Positions 1 to 9,314 of a DNA stretch of 64,000 nucleotides are shown here, piece by piece. The position numbers were made by a program, and so were the translations under genes. Under the pieces are notes generated by a model that did not search any database, was not told the origin of the DNA, and was given only the letters and a program-made list of their open reading frames with translations. The stretch is from assembly GCA_964636665.1 (NCBI GenBank), contig CAZWVT010000005.1:8404-72403 (forward strand). The letters run 5' to 3'. Positions within the stretch are counted from its first letter, which is position 1, and each line of letters starts with the position of its first letter. Origin of the DNA: JAAYLC01 sp964636665 (GTDB lineage Bacteria; Bacteroidota; Bacteroidia; Flavobacteriales; Flavobacteriaceae).

Positions 1-753
1 ATGTTTTATAAATAAGGTATCTTCTTCCCTGCTTTCAAATGTTTCCGCAGACATAAATCCGATAATCTGTGGAAAAATATGTTTTTGAGTTGCTGTTTGA
101 ATCATCATAAATCCGCTCCCAAATCCCGAATTGAGCCATTTGTAATTACTGGTAATAAGCACATCAATTTTACTTTCAGAAAAACTGAATGCTTCCGTTC
201 CCAAGAACTGTGTCCCGTCTGCAATCAATAGCATTTCCGGAAATTCTTCTTTTAATTTTTTTATAAAATCCAAGTCAATTTTAATTCCGCTAATCCACTG
301 AACAATGCTGAATACAAAAATATCCGGTTTGTATTTTTTTACGGATTCCAGAATTTTATTCTCAATTTCTTCATGAACTTTAATAAGGTGTATGTCAAAA
401 TCCCGTCTGTGAATTGGCCACGCAATTGAAGGATATTCATTTTCAAGCATCAATATTGATTGCCCTGACGGAAGGCTGTCCAAAAGCATATTAAATCCCA
501 AAGAAAAATTTGGGACGAGCGCAATTTCCTGCATTTTGCAATCATAAAACCCAATTACGGTTTTCTTGCATTCATTTAAAAATCCTTGTGCCTCTGCGCG
601 AAAAGCTGAAACGCTTCCGCCCAAATTAGCATCGTGTTCTCGCCGCCATTCCAAAATGTTGTCGGCGACTAATCCGCATGAAGGCGTGTCTAAATAGACT
701 GCCGATTTTGTAAAGGAAAAATGTTTTCCAAATTCTTCGTTAATATGACTCAT
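1..753 (-). CDS. Aminotransferase class V-fold PLP-dependent enzyme, 3' end cut by the window edge
   Basis: The reverse strand reads open from ATG at 751-753 to base 1, giving 251 codons with no stop, so the C-terminal part lies outside the window. The fold-type I PLP pattern of class V aminotransferases, cysteine desulfurases and kynureninases is visible. An Asp sits in IADGTQFLG (about residue 179) and stacks on the cofactor ring. The Schiff-base Lys is K205 in TSNYKWLNSGFG, the KWL-type motif seen in kynureninase and selenocysteine-lyase-like members. The substrate cannot be assigned from this fragment. It is transcribed away from the 2TM/folA operon. Confidence 0.85.
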   Translation of the reverse strand, partial: MSHINEEFGKHFSFTKSAVYLDTPSCGLVADNILEWRREHDANLGGSVSAFRAEAQGFLNECKKTVIGFYDCKMQEIALVPNFSLGFNMLLDSLPSGQSILMLENEYPSIAWPIHRRDFDIHLIKVHEEIENKILESVKKYKPDIFVFSIVQWISGIKIDLDFIKKLKEEFPEMLLIADGTQFLGTEAFSFSESKIDVLITSNYKWLNSGFGSGFMMIQTATQKHIFPQIIGFMSAETFESREEDTLFIKH

Positions 754-831
754 TAAATATGCAAATTTTAGGTATTTTTACAACTGTCAATTTCTTTTAT
801 TGAGAAAATCTTTCCACGAAGTTAAGCATCT

Positions 832-1269
832 ATGGTTTCAATGACTAAAAAAAACAAAGATTTTGATTTTGAACAACGCGAACAGCGTGAACAATATGAA
901 TATGCACGCTCGCGAATACGTCAGAAAAAAAATCTGATGCGCCATTTTATATTATTTATTGCCGGTTCTGTTCTATTTATCATTCTCAATGAATTTTTAG
1001 ATTTATGGAAAGAACAGTTAGGCGCTAAATGGTACGTTTGGGCGATATTGATTTGGCTTTTTATTTTTTTGATTCATTTATTAAATGTATTTATTCTCAA
1101 TTCCTTTATGGGAAAAGAATGGGAAGACCGACAATTGGAAAAATTAAAAGCACGACAAGCAGAGAAAATTTCAGAATTGCAACGAAAAGTAGATACGGAA
1201 ATACCTTTGCCAAAACCTTCAAATCCTCCTTCAGATATTACAAAAAACCCTTTTCCTGATAGATTATGA
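832..1269 (+). CDS. 2TM domain-containing membrane protein
   Basis: This is a 145-residue protein with a charged cytoplasmic N-terminus rich in Glu/Arg, two hydrophobic segments at about residues 38-56 and 68-90, and a basic helical tail ending in a Pro-rich stretch. This is the layout of the Bacteroidetes 2TM domain family, whose function is unknown. ATG codons exist at 832 and 841 and either could be used. Its stop overlaps the folA start by 4 nt (ATGA at 1266-1269), so the two genes are translationally coupled. Confidence 0.85.
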   Translation: MVSMTKKNKDFDFEQREQREQYEYARSRIRQKKNLMRHFILFIAGSVLFIILNEFLDLWKEQLGAKWYVWAILIWLFIFLIHLLNVFILNSFMGKEWEDRQLEKLKARQAEKISELQRKVDTEIPLPKPSNPPSDITKNPFPDRL

Positions 1270-1754
1270 CAATAATGATTGCAGCCGTTGGCGAGAATAA
1301 TGAGTTGGGAAAAGACAATCAACTTTTGTGGCACTTACCGGATGATTTCAAAAGGTTTAAAGCGCTTACCTCCCATCATTTTATCATTATGGGCAGAAAA
1401 ACTTTTGAATCACTTCCCAAACCACTTCCAAACCGGATTCATATTGTATTGACAAAAAATAAAAAATACGCTCATACAGACGCGATTGTTGTCCACAATA
1501 TGCAGGAAGCATTAGAAAAATCAAAATCTAAAAAAGATATTTTCATTATCGGAGGTGGCGATATTTTTAAAAAAGGATTAAAAATCGCCGATAAAATCGA
1601 ACTAACCCGTGTTCATGCAACATTTAATGATGCCGACACCTTTTTTCCCGAATTTTCAAAAAATGATTGGACTTTGGCTGCTTCCATCAAGCATGAAAAA
1701 GATGAAAAACACAAATATGCTTTTACGTTTGAAACTTGGGTGCGGAAAAAATAA
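1266..1754 (+). CDS. folA: Dihydrofolate reductase
   Basis: It reduces dihydrofolate to tetrahydrofolate with NADPH, supplying one-carbon carriers for thymidylate and purine synthesis in the cytoplasm. The 162 residues match the usual bacterial length. Visible motifs are the substrate-binding segment LLWHLPDDFKRF near residue 20, the NADPH-binding MGRKTFESLP near residue 42, and the late IIGGGDIF loop. It overlaps the 2TM gene by 4 nt and is followed 15 nt later by the fructosamine-kinase-like gene, so the three probably form one operon. Confidence 0.96.
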   Translation: MTIMIAAVGENNELGKDNQLLWHLPDDFKRFKALTSHHFIIMGRKTFESLPKPLPNRIHIVLTKNKKYAHTDAIVVHNMQEALEKSKSKKDIFIIGGGDIFKKGLKIADKIELTRVHATFNDADTFFPEFSKNDWTLAASIKHEKDEKHKYAFTFETWVRKK

Positions 1755-1769
1755 CAATTGTTATGGTTT

Positions 1770-2612
1770 ATGGAATCGCTTATAGCAAAAATTCTCTCTA
1801 AAAACGGTTTTCAACTTCAAAAACACCAAGCTCTTTCCGGAGGTGATATAAATGCTGTCTATTTGGCAGATGCAGAAACCAAACTCGTTGTAAAAATCAA
1901 CGACAAAACCCGATATCCGAATATATTTTCTGCTGAAGCAAAAGGATTGGAATTACTAAAATCGAGCAAGAGTTTTTTGATTCCTGAAGTTATTGATACA
2001 GGTGAAATAGATAATCACACTTATTTATTGATGACTTACATTGAAAGTGGAAAACCTGACAAAAATTTCACCATTCAATTTGCATCCGATTTGGCAAAAA
2101 TGCACCGTTGTACGCAAGATAGATTTGGATTGGGATACAATAATTATATCGGGAGTCTTCCTCAATTTAATTCCTTTTTTGATGATGCCGATGAATTTTA
2201 CGTTACACAACGATTGGAACCTCAATTAAAACTGGCTCGTGAAAAAGGTTATCGCTTTGAAAATTTAGAGGTGTTTTATAAAAATATTTCTATTGAGATT
2301 CCAAATGAAAAACCTTCACTTATTCACGGAGATTTGTGGGCAGGAAATTATCTTATTTCACAAGATGGTTTCCCTGTTTTGATTGATCCTGCTGTTTCGT
2401 TTGCCTGTCGGGAAATGGATCTTGCGATGATGAAATTATTTGGAGGATTTGATTCTGCTATTTTTAGAATTTACAACGATATTTTTCCGTTGGGAGAAGA
2501 TTGGGAAAAACGCACAGACATCTGGCAACTATACTACCTTCTGACTCATCTCAACTTATTCGGAAGCAGCTATTTAGATTCAACAAAAACCATCATAAAA
2601 CGGTATTCATAA
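1770..2612 (+). CDS. Fructosamine kinase family protein (ketosamine-3-kinase-like)
   Basis: An APH-fold small-molecule kinase of 280 residues. The phosphotransfer loop HGDLWAGN puts the catalytic Asp at about residue 188, and the metal-binding Asp is in the IDPA segment at about residue 206. Family members phosphorylate the sugar of glycated amines so that the adduct falls off, a protein-repair role. The bacterial substrate cannot be read from sequence. I start at ATG 1770 because the longer frame opens with TTG at 1758. Its stop abuts the stop of the convergent SulP gene with no spacer (TAATTA). Confidence 0.88.
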   Translation: MESLIAKILSKNGFQLQKHQALSGGDINAVYLADAETKLVVKINDKTRYPNIFSAEAKGLELLKSSKSFLIPEVIDTGEIDNHTYLLMTYIESGKPDKNFTIQFASDLAKMHRCTQDRFGLGYNNYIGSLPQFNSFFDDADEFYVTQRLEPQLKLAREKGYRFENLEVFYKNISIEIPNEKPSLIHGDLWAGNYLISQDGFPVLIDPAVSFACREMDLAMMKLFGGFDSAIFRIYNDIFPLGEDWEKRTDIWQLYYLLTHLNLFGSSYLDSTKTIIKRYS

Positions 2613-4289
2613 TTATCCGTTCGATTCTAATAATTCTTCCGCTCTTTGAATCGCTTCATTGATATCGCTGCTGATGTTGTCTTTTCCTATACGCTTATAC
2701 AATCCGGAATTGAACAATTCTTCTCTTACTTCCCGATTGGCACCGGAAATAATTATTTTTGTTCCTGCTGCATTTAATTTTTCGTGGAATTCTCTCAATC
2801 TGTTAACCGCCGTGGCATCTATAAATGGCACATATCGCATTCTGATAATCAACACCTTGGGTTCTTCTCTCAAATCACTTAAAATATCTTGAAATTTTTG
2901 AGAAGCTCCAAAAAACAACGGCCCATTAATTTCATACAACATCATCCCTTTAGGAATATAAGCCAATTCTTCTTCGAAAGTTTTCCGCTCTTCGATTTCC
3001 GGAGTTTCCAATAAATTTTTTCTATTATCGATGGTGGTAGCTTCACTCATGCGTTTCATAAAAATAAAGCTGGATAAAATCAATCCGATTTCAATTGCCA
3101 AAACCAAATCGAAAAACACTGTCAGCAGAAAAGTTGTCAGAAGAACGACGACATCCATTTTGTTGCTTTTGAGCAAATCTTTAAATTGTCGCCACTCACT
3201 CATATGGTATGCGACTACCACCAAAATTCCCGCCAGACAGGATAACGGAATAAGTTTGGCAATGGGAATAAAAAACAACATTGTCAAAAGAAGAAAAATG
3301 GAGTGGATAATACCTGCAAGTGGCGTTCTTCCGCCATTTTTCACGTTTGTAGCTGTTCTGGCGATGGCTCCCGTTGCGGGAATTCCTCCAAATAATCCAG
3401 ATAAAATATTTCCTGCACCTTGTGCGACCAATTCCATATTTGACCGATGTTTTCCTCCTACCATTCCGTCGGCGACAACGGCAGACAGCAAAGATTCAAT
3501 TGTTCCCAATAATGCGATTGCAATTGCCGGTTGAATAAGTTCTTTTATAATTCCAAAATTTATCCCGGGAATTTGCGGTGCCGGAATTTTATTGGACAAT
3601 TCTCCAAATTTACTTTCAATGGTTTCTACGGGCAATTCAAAAAAATAAATCAATGCCGTTGAAAGCACAATTGCTACAAAAGACCCCGGAATAACACGTG
3701 TGATTCTATAAAAATTTAATGATAAAATGACTGTTCCTGCTCCGATGGCAACTGCAATCCAATTGATGCTGCCGAGGTTTTGAAAATAAGCAATCCATTT
3801 ATCGACAAAATCGACGGGGACTTCTTCCATTTCCAGACCCAAAAAATCTTTAATTTGAGTGGAAAAAATTACGACGGCAATTCCGCTGGTAAACCCGATA
3901 ATTAACGGATAGGAAATAAACTTGAGATAATTTCCCAATCTTAAAAGTCCCAATCCGATAATGATAAACCCTGCCATAAAAGTGGCTATGGTAAGTCCTT
4001 CCACGCCGTATTCCTGCACGATTCCGAAAACGATAATAATAAATGCCCCCGTCGGACCTCCGATTTGAACGCGACTTCCGCCTAAAACCGAAATAACGAA
4101 TCCGGCTACAATTGCGGTAATGATTCCTTTTTCGGGAGAAACACCCGATGCAATAGCAAAAGCTATCGCCAAAGGCAGGGCGACAATTCCCACGATAATT
4201 CCGGAAATAATATCGCGCGACAATTGCTTTTTGCTGATGCCGTTTTTAAGCAGTGTGAAAAACTTGGGTACAAATTCCTTACTTTTCAT
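2613..4289 (-). CDS. SulP family inorganic anion transporter with C-terminal STAS domain
   Basis: A 558-residue inner-membrane secondary transporter of the SulP/SLC26 family, carrying sulfate, bicarbonate or a related anion. Residues about 20-420 form many hydrophobic helices, including the family-typical early segment IIVGIVALPLAIAFAIASG. Residues about 435-550 form a STAS domain with the conserved core VPFIDATAVNRL. No carbonic anhydrase gene lies nearby to point to bicarbonate, and no sulfate-assimilation gene to point to sulfate. It is monocistronic and convergent with the kinase gene. Confidence 0.93.
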   Translation of the reverse strand: MKSKEFVPKFFTLLKNGISKKQLSRDIISGIIVGIVALPLAIAFAIASGVSPEKGIITAIVAGFVISVLGGSRVQIGGPTGAFIIIVFGIVQEYGVEGLTIATFMAGFIIIGLGLLRLGNYLKFISYPLIIGFTSGIAVVIFSTQIKDFLGLEMEEVPVDFVDKWIAYFQNLGSINWIAVAIGAGTVILSLNFYRITRVIPGSFVAIVLSTALIYFFELPVETIESKFGELSNKIPAPQIPGINFGIIKELIQPAIAIALLGTIESLLSAVVADGMVGGKHRSNMELVAQGAGNILSGLFGGIPATGAIARTATNVKNGGRTPLAGIIHSIFLLLTMLFFIPIAKLIPLSCLAGILVVVAYHMSEWRQFKDLLKSNKMDVVVLLTTFLLTVFFDLVLAIEIGLILSSFIFMKRMSEATTIDNRKNLLETPEIEERKTFEEELAYIPKGMMLYEINGPLFFGASQKFQDILSDLREEPKVLIIRMRYVPFIDATAVNRLREFHEKLNAAGTKIIISGANREVREELFNSGLYKRIGKDNISSDINEAIQRAEELLESNG

Positions 4290-4414
4290 CCAATTATCAA
4301 TGTTATAAGTATGTTTTTTAAAAACTTCAACTTTTATAAAAGTGTAGTATTAATTCAATATATCTTTTTCCGCCGGATTTTCAAGAGTATATTCCAATTA
4401 AAATTTAATTGCAT

Positions 4415-5869
4415 TTATAACATCGGTGAGAGAAGTTTGGCGATTCTTTCAAAAAGTTGAATCCATTTTGGTCGCGCATTCCAAGTAGCCACATCGATTT
4501 TCTCCGCATCTTTTAAATCTGCATAAAAAATATTTTTGAGTTCTCTTGCTATCGCCCGATCATAAACAACCGCATTTACTTCAAAGTTCAAATCAAAACT
4601 TCTGATATCCATATTTGCCGTTCCCACCATCGCCATTCTTTCATCAGTTACCATTGTTTTCGCATGGATAAATCCTTTTCTGTATAAATAGATTTCAACA
4701 CCGGCATTTAGCAATTCATTGTAGTAAGATTTTGCTGCGGCATTTACAAATCGTGAATCGGAAATTCCGGGCACCAATAACTTTACGTTTACTCCGCTTA
4801 AGGATGCAATCATCAAGACATCCAACAATGTTTCACCTGGAATGAAATAAGGCGTGGTAATAAGAATCTCGTGTTTTGCCATATTTATCGCCTGCACAAT
4901 CGAATAAAGTACGGAAGAAGTTTTCGAATCGGGACCGCTTGCCACTATCTGTACGATTTTATTTTCATACGTACTGTCAATTTTATCCGGAAAAAAAAGA
5001 TTGTCCGGTTGGAGCTTCTCTTTAGAACAAAAATTCCAATCGGTTAGAAATAGGTATTGCAAATAAAAAACTCCGGGTCCGTCAATTCGCAGATGCGTAT
5101 CTCGCCAATATAATTGATTCTTAGCTCTTGATTTATTGATGTATTTATCGCTGACATTGATACCTCCGACAAATGCCGTTTGTCCGTCAACGATAATAAT
5201 TTTTCGGTGGTTTCGATAATTGATTTGGTTGGCGAAAGCAATGAATGAAATTTTCAGAAAGGGGTAAATTTGAATACCGGCAGCTCTGAGGCGTTTTACC
5301 ATTTTTTTGCGAATGGAACGACTGCCGAAATCATCATAAATAAAACGGACTTCAACGCCTTCTTTTGCTTTTTTAATAAGCAGTTTTTCAATTTCTCTAC
5401 CTATTTCGTCATCTTCATAAATGTAATATTCAATATGAACGTGATGTGTTGCATCTTTAATCGCCCGGAGTACTTCGGGAAATTTTTCTTCTCCGTTTTT
5501 TAATACACGTACGCTGTTGTCTGATGTTAATGGACTTTGTATGTCTTTTGTCAACATCACGGCGAGTTTTTTGTATCCTTGAAATACAGCTTCGTTTTCA
5601 ATAAATATCTGCTTGGAATACTTATGAATTTGTGTTCTAATCTTTAAAGCGATTTCTTCATTTTCAACAAGCTTTTTAGAGTATATTTTTTTATTTCGAT
5701 AATTCGTGCCGAACATAAAATAAAATATCATTCCTGCAATGGGTACAAAAATGGCAAACAACAGGTAAGCAAGCGTTTTGGTAACACTGCGCGTGTCAAA
5801 AACAATACGCAAACACACGATTACCAAAACAATTACATAAGCAATTTCGAAAATAAGTAACCAATTCAT
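4415..5869 (-). CDS. cls: Cardiolipin synthase (phospholipase D family)
   Basis: It condenses phosphatidylglycerol molecules, or PG with another phospholipid, to make cardiolipin at the inner membrane. Two N-terminal hydrophobic segments (about residues 3-22 and 34-53) anchor the enzyme. Two complete HKD motifs follow, with H221, K223, D228 in HRKIIIVDG and H402, K404, D409 in HAKTMVTDE. The 484-residue length is normal for bacterial ClsA-type enzymes. A 125-nt spacer separates it from SulP. It relates functionally to cdsA and psd near 56-57 kb. Confidence 0.95.
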   Translation of the reverse strand: MNWLLIFEIAYVIVLVIVCLRIVFDTRSVTKTLAYLLFAIFVPIAGMIFYFMFGTNYRNKKIYSKKLVENEEIALKIRTQIHKYSKQIFIENEAVFQGYKKLAVMLTKDIQSPLTSDNSVRVLKNGEEKFPEVLRAIKDATHHVHIEYYIYEDDEIGREIEKLLIKKAKEGVEVRFIYDDFGSRSIRKKMVKRLRAAGIQIYPFLKISFIAFANQINYRNHRKIIIVDGQTAFVGGINVSDKYINKSRAKNQLYWRDTHLRIDGPGVFYLQYLFLTDWNFCSKEKLQPDNLFFPDKIDSTYENKIVQIVASGPDSKTSSVLYSIVQAINMAKHEILITTPYFIPGETLLDVLMIASLSGVNVKLLVPGISDSRFVNAAAKSYYNELLNAGVEIYLYRKGFIHAKTMVTDERMAMVGTANMDIRSFDLNFEVNAVVYDRAIARELKNIFYADLKDAEKIDVATWNARPKWIQLFERIAKLLSPML

Positions 5870-5946
5870 TGTGTGAAAGATAAATTATCAGAAATGGTTG
5901 TGACGTTGTTCTTTAAAAAGAATTTAATTTCAGATTCAATTATGTT

Positions 5947-6513
5947 TTAATCGTTGAGAAATAATTTTTTTATTTTTCTCAACTTAAAAGCGAGGAAAAT
6001 GTTTGCAGCTCCAATTAATATAAATGCCATTCCTGTATAAAAAACGAGTGTGATGCCGCCAATCATCGGATATAAAATCATAAATAAAGAGAAAACAATT
6101 CCTGAGATCCCGAAAATGAGATAGACCCACCAGTATTTCCAATCAAATTTTTTCAGGCTTATTGCTCCGCCGATGACCATTACCGAGCGAAAGAGGATTC
6201 CAAAACCCACGTAAAACGCAAGGAAAAGCATGGTCATTCCGGGATTGCTCAACAATAAAATTCCGATTACCAAATCGATAATTCCGCCTGTTAGCGACCA
6301 TCCCCAATTATCATTCACTCTTCGGTTGCTAATGGCATATATAATTTCCAGCAATCCGGTGATAAAGAAAGTTGCCGCAAATAAAAGAGCCAATGTAACA
6401 TAGGCTGTTAAGGGAGTGGCAAAAACCCATAATCCGGTGGCAACCATCACCATGCCCAGGATTAATATCAAGTACCAATATCGCATGCTTCGGGGTAAAT
6501 AGTTTGTGTCCAT
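5947..6513 (-). CDS. HdeD-like DUF308 membrane protein
   Basis: A 188-residue polytopic protein with six evenly spaced hydrophobic helices and short loops, the pattern of the DUF308/HdeD family. The repeated theme of about 60 residues (two helices ending in a Gly-rich turn such as LTGGIIDLVIGILLLSNP) is typical. In E. coli HdeD is linked to acid resistance at high cell density, but the molecular role is unknown and should not be carried over directly. It lies 77 nt upstream of cls on the same strand. Confidence 0.87.
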   Translation of the reverse strand: MDTNYLPRSMRYWYLILILGMVMVATGLWVFATPLTAYVTLALLFAATFFITGLLEIIYAISNRRVNDNWGWSLTGGIIDLVIGILLLSNPGMTMLFLAFYVGFGILFRSVMVIGGAISLKKFDWKYWWVYLIFGISGIVFSLFMILYPMIGGITLVFYTGMAFILIGAANIFLAFKLRKIKKLFLND

Positions 6514-6648
6514 AGTCTAAAAAGAATTAAATAATTGTAAAAAAAAAATATGCGCTCGAAGGAGACAGCTATAGCAGCTATAAAGTTAAACTTTAAATAT
6601 GAATTTTTGCACCACTCAGCTAATAAGCTTTGTTTCAAAAGAACAGAT

Positions 6649-7068
6649 TCAGGCAGGTGTTCTGTTTGTAAATTTTTCCATCAAAAAATTCAACATAAAA
6701 TGAAAAATGGAGAATACAATTCCTACTATTACAAAATTATTGTATGAATTTCTAATATATAATTCGTTGCTTTCCAATGAGTAGAAGAAGTTTACGAGTA
6801 TCAAACTTGCAAGTATAGCAACAAAAAAAGAGAGTACTTTCCAGTAAACTTTGAGGTTTCTAAAAGCGTAATTAAGCATTACAAATAAAAAGCAGCATAT
6901 TAAAGAAAGAATAAGCACTTTTGTCTTGTATTTGACAACGTCATCAATGGAAACAGTCAAAAGATTGAAAAAATTCCAATCCTCATAAAATTTAAATATC
7001 AGTTCCTTTGTCAAAAAAAAATGAGCACTGAAAAGACCAACTCTTTTGATTACAAATAAAAATGTCAT
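6649..7068 (-). CDS. Hypothetical membrane protein
   Basis: A 139-residue ORF with a proper ATG and three strongly hydrophobic stretches (about residues 51-67, 78-95 and 110-127), plus a short aromatic N-terminus. I do not recognise a family. Codon use is AT-rich like its surroundings. It stands alone with 135-260 nt non-coding flanks, and no clear promoter or terminator was identified. It is probably a real integral membrane protein, but may be lineage-specific or decaying. Confidence 0.5.
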   Translation of the reverse strand: MTFLFVIKRVGLFSAHFFLTKELIFKFYEDWNFFNLLTVSIDDVVKYKTKVLILSLICCFLFVMLNYAFRNLKVYWKVLSFFVAILASLILVNFFYSLESNELYIRNSYNNFVIVGIVFSIFHFMLNFLMEKFTNRTPA

Positions 7069-7327
7069 AACGTTCTAATTGCGCTGAGTTTCAATCCCTT
7101 TAGATGATTCAGGCTGAATCAAAGAAACTCTCCTCTAAATTGCAAAAAAATATTCATTATACCGATTTTTTCTTACACATTAACATAATCATCTTGTCAT
7201 TTCTTTGAAAATATTTTAGTTTTTCGAACAAAATTATTGTTGTCTTCAAACTCAATTTCCTGTAATACAATCACAATCTCTTAAAATAAACAGAGAAATG
7301 ACTTAACATTAAAAAAAGAAACATCAA

Positions 7328-8080
7328 TTAAAGTGCGTTTAAAATAAATTCAGTAGTTTTTTCAAGAACTGCTTCCGGAACTTCTTTATGCGGAACATGA
7401 CCTACATCCGGCAAAATAAATTTTTCTGCTTTTCCGTTTACCTGACGTATTGTTTTTTCTACCTGTTTCAACGTTCCGTATTCATCTGTATCGCCCTGAA
7501 TAAATAATAAAGGACAGCGAATAGCTGACAATTTTGATTCGATATTCCAACTTCTGTAATCTTCACGTGTCCAAGTTTCAGTCCAAGCTTTAAAAAGCGT
7601 TTCTGTCTTGTCGCCGTGGTATTTTCTTAATCGCTCCGGAAGATTTGTGTTTTGATACGCTTTTACGGCTTCATAAATTCCGTTTAAAGTAATTTCTTCT
7701 ACAAAGATATGCGCTGCTTCGGCGATAACTGCCTTAACTTTTTCAGGATAGATACTTGCGGTAAGTAAAGCAATAGTTCCGCCGTCACTGTGACCAAATA
7801 AAATGGCTTCTTCTATTTTCAGAGCTGTTAGTAAAGCATTTAAAACATCGGCTTCCAATTCCATATAATTTGTCGGTCGGTTGTGTGTGAGCATCGATTG
7901 AGACTTTCCATAGCCCAATCGGTCGTATATTAAAAGATTGCATTGTGTGGCTGCCGCCAATTTTTCGGGAAAATCCCTCCACAATTCCACACTTCCCAAA
8001 CTGTCGTGTAAAAACACAAGCGTTGGCCGATTGGCATCGATTTTATGGTGCTTGAAATAAAGCTGCGCGATGTTTGTCAT
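7328..8080 (-). CDS. Alpha/beta hydrolase
   Basis: A 250-residue single-domain alpha/beta hydrolase. The oxyanion segment LVFLHDSLGS and the YDRLGYGKS strand-turn precede the nucleophile elbow GHSDGG with Ser at about residue 98. The acid is probably the Asp in QGDTDEYG, and the His is in DVGHVPHKE near the C-terminus. The cap region is small, like epoxide-hydrolase or esterase relatives. The substrate is unknown. It is monocistronic, with about 166 nt between it and the DoxDA terminator region. Confidence 0.92.
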   Translation of the reverse strand: MTNIAQLYFKHHKIDANRPTLVFLHDSLGSVELWRDFPEKLAAATQCNLLIYDRLGYGKSQSMLTHNRPTNYMELEADVLNALLTALKIEEAILFGHSDGGTIALLTASIYPEKVKAVIAEAAHIFVEEITLNGIYEAVKAYQNTNLPERLRKYHGDKTETLFKAWTETWTREDYRSWNIESKLSAIRCPLLFIQGDTDEYGTLKQVEKTIRQVNGKAEKFILPDVGHVPHKEVPEAVLEKTTEFILNAL

Positions 8081-8194
8081 TTTTCTAATGCTATAATTCA
8101 GTTTATGAGGCCAGTAAATTATAGAAACTGCAAGTTAGCAAGATAAAGTCGATTGTTTCTTGGCTTTTTTAAAAATGACAAGTCCGCACCATTT

Positions 8195-8231
8195 AAAAAA
8201 GAAAACTGCCGATATGGAAGTCGGCAGTTTT
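8195..8231 (-). terminator. Rho-independent terminator after the DoxD-DoxA gene
   Basis: There is a perfect 11-bp inverted repeat, AAAACTGCCGA at 8202-8212 and its complement at 8221-8231, with an 8-nt loop. On the minus strand the stem is followed by TTTTCTTTTTT. It lies 15 nt past the stop of the DoxD-DoxA fusion. Confidence 0.88.
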
Positions 8232-8246
8232 AAATTTGATTTTAAT

Positions 8247-9257
8247 TTATTCAATGGTTGCTTGCCATTCTATTCCGCTGATGTCAATCAGTCTGACAGA
8301 ATAATTTTCTTTGATTTCTACATTTTCCAAATCGATGTGGATATCGGCTTTTGCACCCAATGGCAAAATCAAGCTGTGTTTGCCCGGTTTTATTTTTGCA
8401 ACATAATGATTGTGAATCTTCGCCGTCGGGAATCGGGATAATTCTTCCTGACCAAGCGCTTTGACAACCTGATTATTTTCGTCCAAAATTTCAATTCCAA
8501 TCATAAAAGAACCGTAAACATCTGCTCCCTCCACGCGGTACATTTCAAAACGCAATTCGGAATTGTCGTAATTTATATTTGAAATTTCCACTTTCGGCCT
8601 TACCGATTTATTGTGCAGCGTACCAAATACGCCTCCGTGAAAAACCTGATTGGTAAACAATGTCAATCCTATGATGATAATGGAACCTCCCAGAACTATT
8701 TTCGGCAAGTTTTTTATTTGCAAATTCCCGGAACCGAGGAATGAGAACCATTTCTTTTTAGTAATCTGATGTTGTTTTTTTATCAGATAATTATCTAATG
8801 AATAGGCACCACTTCCGGTTAAGAAAAGAGTAAATCCACTTGCTACGCCAAGCACTCCGATTTGCCATTCGTCAAGACAAGTAGTCCCGATCCATCCGGC
8901 GCCAAGCAGAATTCCCATCGCCAACATAAAAACACCGATGCTCATCAGTCGTGTAAAAAGTCCGAGAATGATAAACAGTCCTACAATGGCTTCTACAATT
9001 GTAAATGCAACCATCGCAAATTGAAGAACCTCCGGATTGGAAACCAAATATTCGATAAGCGGTTTGATACCCAATGCATTCGGCAAAAAGTGATTGAATT
9101 TTTCTCCGATATATCCGGCTTCTTCCGGAATGAGTTTGTTGTCGATAATCAAACGTCGCCAAAAAGCAGAAAAATAAGTCCAGCCTACGACCCAACGCAA
9201 GGCTAATGTGAAAAGTCCGGCATTATTTTGTGCCGTACCGTTATTATTAAGTTTCAT
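8247..9257 (-). CDS. DoxD-DoxA fusion, thiosulfate:quinone oxidoreductase-like protein
   Basis: A 336-residue inner-membrane protein. The first 165 or so residues are a four-helix DoxX/DoxD-type domain (LALRWVVGWTYFSAFWRRLI at the start, then GLFIILGLFTRLMSIGVFML). After a further helix around residues 188-206, the C-terminal 130 residues form a soluble beta-rich domain resembling DoxA. In Acidianus these are two subunits of thiosulfate:quinone oxidoreductase, and Bacteroidetes carry them fused. Whether this protein oxidises thiosulfate is not shown. No sox genes are nearby. It has its own terminator, and a weak -7-like TACGTTTA lies upstream. Confidence 0.82.
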   Translation of the reverse strand: MKLNNNGTAQNNAGLFTLALRWVVGWTYFSAFWRRLIIDNKLIPEEAGYIGEKFNHFLPNALGIKPLIEYLVSNPEVLQFAMVAFTIVEAIVGLFIILGLFTRLMSIGVFMLAMGILLGAGWIGTTCLDEWQIGVLGVASGFTLFLTGSGAYSLDNYLIKKQHQITKKKWFSFLGSGNLQIKNLPKIVLGGSIIIIGLTLFTNQVFHGGVFGTLHNKSVRPKVEISNINYDNSELRFEMYRVEGADVYGSFMIGIEILDENNQVVKALGQEELSRFPTAKIHNHYVAKIKPGKHSLILPLGAKADIHIDLENVEIKENYSVRLIDISGIEWQATIE

Positions 9258-9314
9258 TGATAAAATATATTTTAGTTAAACGTAAAGAATTGGTTAATCA
9301 GCTACTGAGGTAAA

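Noticed and set aside
3031..3534. Open frame of 167 codons antisense to the SulP gene
   Set aside because: It lies fully within a strongly supported transporter gene, has low-complexity composition with no known motif, and is explained by codon bias of the opposite strand.
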